From Bacteroidia bacterium (GTDB lineage Bacteria; Bacteroidota; Bacteroidia; Flavobacteriales; Flavobacteriaceae), in NCBI GenBank assembly GCA_018679315.1, contig JAHHLF010000216.1, positions 1 to 7,738 of the forward strand: a stretch of 7,738 nt of DNA, read 5' to 3'. This document shows positions 1-4,705 of this stretch, one piece after another. The position numbers were made by a program, and so were the translations under genes. Position 1 is the first letter of the stretch. Each line of letters starts with the position of its first letter. The notes under the pieces were generated by a model. That model made no database searches, had not been told where the DNA came from, and worked only from the letters and a program-made list of their open reading frames with translations.

Positions 1-1256
1 ACGGCATTTAGTTCGATAGATGTACTGAATTCACCTGTATCGGCACTGGATACGGCAGCACCTCCCATTCCGATCCGATAGTTATCCCCGCCCAGAATGA
101 CAATTTTATCTCCTTTTGAAGGGGTATCTTTCTTTGCCTGAGTAGCTTTTCCAAAACCAATACCCCCGGCCATCATGATGACCTTGTCATACGCCAATTT
201 CCTTTCATGCTCCTCGTGCTCAAAAGTGAGCACAGAACCAGCTATCAATGGCTGTCCAAATTTATTTCCAAAGTCGGACGCCCCGTTGGACGCTTTTATA
301 AGAATATCCATTGGGGTTTGATACAACCAGGGTCTTGCATCCATGGCCTCTTCCCAGGCCCTGTTTTCTTCGAGTCGGGAATAGGCCGTCATGTATACTG
401 CTGTGCCGGCCAGGGGTAAGGATCCTTTTCCACCTGCTAGTCGGTCACGTATTTCACCACCGGAACCTGTTGCTGCTCCATTGAAAGGTTCAACGGTAGT
501 TGGGAAATTATGTGTTTCTGCCTTAAGGGAGATAACGGTGTCTACGTTTGTTTCCTGGTAGGTATCCGGTTTATCCGCCGATCGTGGTGCAAACTGCGTA
601 ACTTTTGGCCCTTCGATAAAAGCAACATTATCCTTATATGCAGAGACAATACTATTTGGATGTGTTTTCGATGTTTTTTTGATCAGGGAAAAGAGGGACT
701 CCGGTTTTTCTTCTCCGTTGATGACAAAGGTGCCGTTAAAGATCTTGTGCCGGCAGTGTTCCGAATTCACCTGGCTAAAACCGAAAACTTCAGAATCGGT
801 AAGAGCCCGCCCTAAACGCGTAGACAGCTCCTCTAAATATCCTACTTCTTCGCCACTTAGCGCAAGGCCTTCTTCCTGGTTGTATTTGGCAATGTCTTCA
901 ATATTCCGGATGGGTTCGGGCTCTATGTTAATGGTAAATAGTTCCTGGTCCAGCGAACTGTATTTCTGGGAGAGCATCGGATCAAATTCCGTGAAATCTT
1001 CCGTTACAGCCTGGTATTCTTCAATTCGCAAAATTCCCTGAATGCCCATGTTCTGGGTGATCTCGGTCGCATTAGTGCTCCATGGAGTGATCATAGCCGC
1101 CCTGGGCCCAACAAAAAAAGCGTCTACAGACGCCTCCTCTATTTTAGGTTGCATACCAAACAGCCAGCTTAATTTGGCCACATCCTCTGAAGGAAACTGA
1201 TCCGGTCCTTCAACTGCATAGATCAGGGAATTTGGGTCACCAAAAAAATGGATCAT
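1..1256 (-). CDS. purL: Phosphoribosylformylglycinamidine synthase, long form, C-terminus beyond left edge
   Basis: This enzyme catalyses the fourth step of purine synthesis in the cytoplasm: FGAR + glutamine + ATP give FGAM + glutamate. The visible 418 codons are the N-terminal third of the single-chain form, which is normally about 1200 residues. Residues 1-150 match the PurS-like N-terminal region (MIHFFG start, DAFFVGPRAAMITPWSTN around 45-62). The linker carries the conserved VNSEHCRHK block (163-171) with its histidine and cysteine. The FGAM synthase/AIRS-like domain begins near KAETHNFPT (245-253), followed by GAATGSGGEIRD (260-271), and the frame is still open at base 3. The ATG at 1254-1256 gives the MIHFFG start I recall from flavobacterial relatives; the frame also extends upstream to an in-frame GTG, which I consider unlikely. 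The glutaminase domain is outside the window. It follows the rsmB-like gene after 91 bp and has its own predicted promoter. No frameshift is seen. Family identification is very secure. Confidence 0.97.
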   Translation of the reverse strand, partial: MIHFFGDPNSLIYAVEGPDQFPSEDVAKLSWLFGMQPKIEEASVDAFFVGPRAAMITPWSTNATEITQNMGIQGILRIEEYQAVTEDFTEFDPMLSQKYSSLDQELFTINIEPEPIRNIEDIAKYNQEEGLALSGEEVGYLEELSTRLGRALTDSEVFGFSQVNSEHCRHKIFNGTFVINGEEKPESLFSLIKKTSKTHPNSIVSAYKDNVAFIEGPKVTQFAPRSADKPDTYQETNVDTVISLKAETHNFPTTVEPFNGAATGSGGEIRDRLAGGKGSLPLAGTAVYMTAYSRLEENRAWEEAMDARPWLYQTPMDILIKASNGASDFGNKFGQPLIAGSVLTFEHEEHERKLAYDKVIMMAGGIGFGKATQAKKDTPSKGDKIVILGGDNYRIGMGGAAVSSADTGEFSTSIELNA

Positions 1257-1279
1257 GGGCTGTGGTGAATTAGAAGTCA

Positions 1280-1312
1280 CAAATTTAATCGATTTCCCTA
1301 TTATTTGGCAAT
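1280..1312 (-). promoter_or_regulatory. Predicted Bacteroidota-type promoter of purL
   Basis: On the minus strand a TAAATTTG box (1280-1287) matches the Bacteroidota -7 consensus TAnnTTTG exactly. An ATTG (1309-1312) lies 21 bp upstream and serves as the -33 TTG/TTTG element. The box ends 23 bp before the purL ATG, giving an inferred leader of roughly 15 nt. No hairpin terminator is visible between the rsmB-like stop and this site, so read-through transcription may also feed purL. The match is by eye only. Confidence 0.45.
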
Positions 1313-1347
1313 TGGATCAAAGGCAGTTATTAAGAAGAGGTTGTTGA

Positions 1348-2559
1348 TTACTTGCGAATCATTTGCCCCACATAGAAGCCATCAAATCCTGTAACGCTAG
1401 GCCAAAGCGTGTACTCTTCTGTTAATTCAAATCCGGCACCTGCTTCGCTACTTAAAAATTCACGGACTTGTTTGCCATTCTCAGAGGGGAGGATTGAACA
1501 GGTAGCATATACCAAGGAGCCCCCTGCCTTGACCAAGGGGGCATAGGACTGAAGGATATCCTGTTGTAATTCCCGGTAACGCTGGATCTTTTTCATGCTA
1601 AGTTTCCACTTGGCATCCGGATTGCGCCTCAAAATCCCCAGACCTGAACAAGGGGCGTCTATCAGTACTTTATCTGCCTTGCCACTATATTCGGAAAAGT
1701 CTGTATTCTTATCCGCTAACAAGGTTCGTATCCCTTCGATGCGGCTCCGTCTTGCCCGCTTTTCCAGTTCATACATCTTTTTAGGATAAATGTCTATGGC
1801 CAAAATCTCCCCCTGGTCTTTTAACAATGCGGCCAAATGCAAGGATTTCCCACCAGCACCTGCGCAGGCATCAACAATGAAATCTCCTTCCTGTGGGTCT
1901 ACCAAAGGCGCTATCATTTGAGAGTTCGCATCCTGGATCTCAAAATGCCCCAGTTTAAAGGCTTTCAGATGTTGCACTGCTCTTCGTTTTTTTAATCGCA
2001 AGGCATCAGGAAAGCCATGGATCTTTTCTGTTTCGACGCCTTCTTCCTTCAACCACTGCTGCAACCGTTCAGGATAGGTCAGCAAGGTATTCACCCGAAG
2101 GATCACATCAGCTTCCTGGTTGAGTACATGGAGCTCTCTTTCCCATCGCTCCTCTCCGAGTTCTTCCACCCCCAAATTGTCCAGCCAGTCAGGAATAGAT
2201 TCCTTAAGGGTCCGCCGGGTTACATTGTTGAGTGCTTCTTGCACCTGCTCAGTATCAAGTTCCTTAATTTCTGCCCAATCAGGTAAGGCATAGCCTTTTT
2301 CCGCGGCCCAGATCCAAAATAAGGTCTCATGATCCGTTCTCCCGACCAGGTCGGCAGCAACTGCCTCATACTTTCGCTTATATCTCACGATATCGTAAAT
2401 AGACCCGGCCACTAACCGCCGGTCGCGGGAGCCCCAGCGTTTCTGACTTTTTAAAAGGCGCTGAACCGTATCATCTGCTTTAGCATTCTTGCCAAAAATG
2501 GCATTTAGTGCTTTTGTAACGGCTTGTATCTGATTTCTGTGAAATTTTATATTGGACAA
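1348..2559 (-). CDS. rsmB: RsmB/NOP-family 16S rRNA cytosine-C5 methyltransferase
   Basis: This is a SAM-dependent RNA m5C methyltransferase, most likely acting on a 16S rRNA cytosine (C967 in E. coli for RsmB). Its 403 residues are close to the usual 430. The helical N-terminus (about 1-125, with RWGSRDRRLV at 41-50) resembles the NusB-like RNA-binding domain of RsmB. The Rossmann methyltransferase domain covers about 150-403: SAM-binding DACAGAGGKS (230-239), acidic D256 after the second strand, the DAPCSG motif (301-306) with C304, and the nucleophile motif TCS (353-355) with C354. Both cysteines needed by m5C enzymes are present. The start must be TTG at 2557-2559 or another non-ATG codon, because an in-frame TAA lies four codons upstream and the next in-frame Met is residue 219. 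A nearby ATG (2562-2564) is out of frame. The gene sits just after a terminator and 91 bp before purL. Family assignment is firm; RsmB against another NOP paralogue is less so. Confidence 0.92.
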   Translation of the reverse strand: MSNIKFHRNQIQAVTKALNAIFGKNAKADDTVQRLLKSQKRWGSRDRRLVAGSIYDIVRYKRKYEAVAADLVGRTDHETLFWIWAAEKGYALPDWAEIKELDTEQVQEALNNVTRRTLKESIPDWLDNLGVEELGEERWERELHVLNQEADVILRVNTLLTYPERLQQWLKEEGVETEKIHGFPDALRLKKRRAVQHLKAFKLGHFEIQDANSQMIAPLVDPQEGDFIVDACAGAGGKSLHLAALLKDQGEILAIDIYPKKMYELEKRARRSRIEGIRTLLADKNTDFSEYSGKADKVLIDAPCSGLGILRRNPDAKWKLSMKKIQRYRELQQDILQSYAPLVKAGGSLVYATCSILPSENGKQVREFLSSEAGAGFELTEEYTLWPSVTGFDGFYVGQMIRK

Positions 2560-2587
2560 GACATTGATTTAGTTTGGCAGTAAATGT

Positions 2588-2617
2588 ATAAAAAAAGGGA
2601 GGCCTAAACCTCCCTTT
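2588..2617 (-). terminator. Intrinsic terminator after the basic secreted protein gene
   Basis: A perfect 9-bp stem AAAGGGAGG/CCTCCCTTT (2594-2602 with 2609-2617) encloses a 6-nt loop. On the minus strand it runs directly into a seven-T tract (complement of 2590-2596, partly inside the stem). It lies about 26 bp after the stop codon of the basic secreted protein gene and only about 28 bp before the rsmB-like start. Confidence 0.88.
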
Positions 2618-2642
2618 CGTACAAACGCTCCAAATCATCGCT

Positions 2643-2990
2643 CTACACTATGACTACTTTAAAGCCACTTCTTCTTTTCTTGTAATACACACCTCTGTAC
2701 TTATAGAATCGCTTTCCTCTCACATACACGATCTTATGTCCGCGTGGCAATACATTTATGCGTAAACCTACAGGGGCTGCACATACAACATATTTCCTTC
2801 CATATGGCTTGTACCATACGCCGGCGGCAAATCTGTATTTCATGCCGTGGAATTTATAGATCTTAGGTTTGTGGACTGTGGTTACTACAGTTCCATGTCT
2901 CGGGTAAACTTTTACAACTCGCTGCGCTTCTGCGCTGTTAAAGGCGCCTATCATAAGGGCCATCACTATAAGTATTTTCAAGGTTTTCAT
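2643..2990 (-). CDS. Small polybasic secreted protein, DUF6515-like
   Basis: A 115-residue exported protein of unknown function. Residues 1-22 form a clear signal peptide (MKTLK, hydrophobic core, AEA before Q23), so it should reach the periplasm or beyond. The mature 93 residues contain about 24 Lys/Arg and 11 Tyr but no Asp or Glu. Two related segments are visible, about 44-69 and 88-114, each with a G-x-(K/R)-(Y/F) patch followed by GVWYK or GVYYK. The 'LPRGHKIVYVRGKRFYKYRGVYY' region type (residues 81-103) recalls the DUF6515 family common in Bacteroidota; that link is from memory and moderate. One Cys (C70) is present. The gene is flanked by terminators on both sides, so it is probably its own transcription unit with a promoter in 2991-3048, though I could not recognise a convincing one. 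ATG start at 2988-2990, TAG stop. No function is proposed. Confidence 0.85.
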   Translation of the reverse strand: MKTLKILIVMALMIGAFNSAEAQRVVKVYPRHGTVVTTVHKPKIYKFHGMKYRFAAGVWYKPYGRKYVVCAAPVGLRINVLPRGHKIVYVRGKRFYKYRGVYYKKRRSGFKVVIV

Positions 2991-3048
2991 AGCAAAATAT
3001 TTTAAATGATTATACTTCTAAGACTACAGCTTAAGCCCATGGTTTAAT

Positions 3049-3076
3049 AAAAAAGGAAGCCGTTTGGCTTCCTTTT
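3049..3076 (-). terminator. Strong intrinsic terminator closing the sigma-factor module
   Basis: An 11-bp perfect stem (3051-3061 with 3066-3076, AAAAGGAAGCC/GGCTTCCTTTT) with a 4-nt loop. Read on the minus strand it ends in six T (complement of 3049-3054). It lies 22 bp beyond the stop codon of the Spy-like protein gene. The stem also has T on its other side, so weak bidirectional activity is possible, but no plus-strand gene needs it. Confidence 0.9.
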
Positions 3077-3098
3077 AGGTGTTTTATCGAAATCAGCT

Positions 3099-3551
3099 TC
3101 ATCCGCCCTTGCGACGTTTTTGTATCTCTTTCAACAATCTCTTTTTGAAATCTTCTTCGGCCCGAATTAGCATAAAACTCTTCTTTGCACTTATCACTTC
3201 GCTCATGCGTTCCATATAGGCAATATGCAGCCTGTGTTTTTCGGCTTCCAGATCCAACAATTTATCAAGCAGTCTCGAAGCTTCTCCCTCTGTCAGGTAT
3301 TCGAAATCCTGCAATTTACTGAGTACATCAACCCGTTCTTTTCGCTTGATCGCTTCAATATTTTCCTCATGTTCATTGTAAAGGGGCCAGAATACTTGCG
3401 CTTCTTTACTGGTCAAATTCAAACGCTCGGTGATAAAGGCTACTTTGAGGGATTTAATCCGCTCACGGCCCGGTCTGTTTTGCGAAAAAGCAAACGTACC
3501 CACCAGCATGAAAAGTACCAATACCCCAATTTTGACTCTATTCTTCATCAT
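3099..3551 (-). CDS. Exported Spy-like helical protein ('sensor of ECF-type sigma factor')
   Basis: A 150-residue protein with a signal peptide (residues 1-23, hydrophobic 8-21, AFS then Q24), so the mature part is periplasmic. It is almost entirely predicted helix, with LTSKEAQVFWPLYNEHE (46-62) and a second LTEGEASRLLD (86-96). These recall the LTxxQ helices of Spy/CpxP periplasmic proteins, and flavobacterial relatives next to ECF sigma genes are commonly annotated as sensors of the sigma factor. The C-terminal end is strongly basic (FKKRLLKEIQKRRKGG, 135-150). Its start overlaps the stop of the upstream membrane protein gene by 14 bp, implying translational coupling; two adjacent ATG codons (3549-3551 and 3546-3548) are possible starts. 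It is the last gene of the sigma module, followed by a strong terminator. The sensing role is inferred from context, not visible in the sequence. Confidence 0.85.
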   Translation of the reverse strand: MMKNRVKIGVLVLFMLVGTFAFSQNRPGRERIKSLKVAFITERLNLTSKEAQVFWPLYNEHEENIEAIKRKERVDVLSKLQDFEYLTEGEASRLLDKLLDLEAEKHRLHIAYMERMSEVISAKKSFMLIRAEEDFKKRLLKEIQKRRKGG

Positions 3552-4053
3552 ACTCCAAGTTTAATTCATCTAAATCATCTATGGTATCATCCAGATACTC
3601 CATTATATTTTCATCTTCAACATTCAATTCTATTATAGCATCTTCTTCGAAAACATCTTCCGGGATGAATTCTGCCAATTCATAGGAACTCAATCCCAAT
3701 TCATCCTCATCTAAGTAGGCCTCAATATCTGCACTTGCGAGCGTATCAAAACTGGCCTCTTCTGTTCCCTTCCACGGGATCAGGACGACAAGCAGGAATA
3801 TTGCAGCAATGGAAGCTGCAGCCACCCAGTATTGTCTGTAGGAACGCATTTGCACCACTTTGGTCTCCTTGGGTTCCATGCGCGACATCAACTTTTCATT
3901 GAAAGATTCAAGATACCCCTCCGGCATGCTGAATCCGTCATTTTCAGGAACTACCTGGGATTCCTCCCCAACTTTGTCGAGGATCCGGTCTGTGAGGTTA
4001 TCAAAATACCCTTCCGGTGTTTTAAAGCCCTTATGTTTCTTCCAATCTTTCAT
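3538..4053 (-). CDS. Single-pass membrane protein with acidic tail, probable anti-sigma partner
   Basis: A 171-residue protein without a clear enzyme motif. The N-terminal 74 residues are polar and hold two copies of one motif: FKTPEGYFDNL (10-20) and FSMPEGYLESF (41-51). A single hydrophobic segment (about 75-94) is preceded by R70 and R73, so the N-terminus should be cytoplasmic and the C-terminus periplasmic. From residue 96 to the end there are about 31 Asp/Glu and no Lys, Arg or His. Position between an ECF sigma gene (34 bp upstream) and an exported protein gene (14-bp overlap downstream), together with a cytoplasmic-helix/TM/periplasmic-tail layout, suggests an anti-sigma or sigma-regulating role. 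I do not see a classical zinc anti-sigma HxxxCxxC motif, so this is inference. ATG start at 4051-4053. Similar genes in flavobacteria are usually left hypothetical. Confidence 0.85.
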   Translation of the reverse strand: MKDWKKHKGFKTPEGYFDNLTDRILDKVGEESQVVPENDGFSMPEGYLESFNEKLMSRMEPKETKVVQMRSYRQYWVAAASIAAIFLLVVLIPWKGTEEASFDTLASADIEAYLDEDELGLSSYELAEFIPEDVFEEDAIIELNVEDENIMEYLDDTIDDLDELNLEYDEE

Positions 4054-4081
4054 GTCCTAGGTTTAGACGTCTTTTTCGCCT

Positions 4082-4103
4082 AAAGGTTTAATTTTCTTTC
4101 AAA
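4082..4103. repeat. Copy A of an AAAGGTTTAATT direct repeat
   Basis: The 12-bp word AAAGGTTTAATT (4082-4093) recurs exactly at 4669-4680. Similarity continues into CTTTCAA after a one-base length difference. This copy spans the sigma factor's stop codon and the gap before the membrane protein gene. Confidence 0.55.
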
Positions 4104-4630
4104 TAGCTTTCAATCTTTTTCACTGCAAGGTGGTACGAAGCTTTGAGTCCGCCCACCGAGGTTTCCAGTATTTCTGAAATTTCCTCATATTTCAGTTCTT
4201 CAAAGTACTTCATATTGAAGACCAGTTTTTGTTTTTCAGGTAATTTAGCAATGGCTTGTTGTAGCTTGTATTGGATCTCATCACCTTCAAAATATACATC
4301 TGCTTGCAAATTGTTTGCCATTCGTTCCTGCAAGGCCTCCGAATTCACGCCTAACTTCCTTGATTTTTGTTTTATGAAAGTGAGGGATTCATTCGTTGCG
4401 ATGCGGTACATCCAGGAGTACAATTTGCTGTCGCCTTTAAACCCATCTATACTTCTAAATACCTTAATGAACGTATTCTGCAAGACATCGTCTGCATCAT
4501 CATGATCCAGTACGATCCTACGGATATGCCAGTACAATCGTTCTTTATAGGTGTTGATCAACATCTCGAACGCCTTGGACTGGGTATCTTTTTGCTTTAG
4601 TTGCTTAACTAACGTTTCTTCGGCTATCAA
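4088..4630 (-). CDS. ECF-type (sigma-70 family) RNA polymerase sigma factor
   Basis: A 180-residue alternative sigma factor directing RNA polymerase to a specific promoter set. Region 2 spans about 20-90, with the core-binding and -10 recognition signature DDADDVLQNTFIKVF (44-58) and the following SKLYSWMYRIATNES (68-82). Region 4 spans about 121-176: LPEKQKLVFNMKYFEEL (130-146), then a helix-turn-helix around YEEISEILETSVGGLKASYH (148-167). Length and two-domain layout are standard for ECF factors. The start is TTG at 4628-4630: an in-frame TAG occurs ten codons upstream, no ATG lies between, and the next in-frame Met is residue 23, which would cut into region 2. It heads the module with the acidic membrane protein and the exported Spy-like protein, and follows the ABC exporter after 75 bp. 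Those 75 bp carry an inverted repeat and a repeated word that may mark its promoter or operator. Confidence 0.95.
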   Translation of the reverse strand: MIAEETLVKQLKQKDTQSKAFEMLINTYKERLYWHIRRIVLDHDDADDVLQNTFIKVFRSIDGFKGDSKLYSWMYRIATNESLTFIKQKSRKLGVNSEALQERMANNLQADVYFEGDEIQYKLQQAIAKLPEKQKLVFNMKYFEELKYEEISEILETSVGGLKASYHLAVKKIESYLKEN

Positions 4631-4639
4631 AGTCAGTTT

Positions 4640-4698
4640 GTTATATGGGTAAGACCTCTATTTTTATCAAAGGTTTAATTCCTTTCAACCTATATAAC
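4640..4698. promoter_or_regulatory. Widely spaced inverted repeat upstream of the sigma gene
   Basis: The arms GTTATATGGGT (4640-4650) and ACCTATATAAC (4688-4698) are complementary at 10 of 11 positions and are separated by 37 bp. They occupy most of the gap between the ABC exporter stop and the sigma start, where a promoter or operator would be expected. No T-tract follows, so it is not a typical terminator. Operator function is a guess. Confidence 0.35.
4669..4688. repeat. Copy B of the AAAGGTTTAATT direct repeat
   Basis: This second exact copy of the 12-bp word (4669-4680) is followed by CCTTTCAA and lies within the spacer of the inverted repeat upstream of the sigma gene. The core GGTTTAA also occurs at 3041-3047, just beyond the module's terminator. 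All three occurrences I found lie at gene ends or between genes. Confidence 0.5.
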
Positions 4699-4705
4699 GC
4701 TCATT

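Noticed and set aside
679..1041. 120-codon open frame on the plus strand
   Set aside because: It lies antisense inside purL, has Ser/Arg-rich shadow composition and no recognisable domain or start signal.
1257..1347. Possible terminator between the rsmB-like gene and purL
   Set aside because: No stable GC stem followed by a T-tract could be found; the gap looks like a promoter region only.
3009..3014. Minus-strand TATAAT upstream of the basic secreted protein gene
   Set aside because: It is a sigma70-like hexamer by chance in AT-rich DNA; Bacteroidota promoters use a different -7 box and no matching -33 element is seen.
3225..3638. 137-codon plus-strand frame
   Set aside because: It runs antisense across the junction of two well-supported minus-strand genes; composition is that of a reverse-complement shadow.
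4143..4505. 120-codon plus-strand frame
   Set aside because: Antisense to the sigma factor's conserved regions 2 and 4, which fix the coding strand.
4628..4635. TGACTTTG resembling a TAnnTTTG promoter box
   Set aside because: It contains the sigma factor's start codon, so a transcript from it would begin inside the gene and miss the start.
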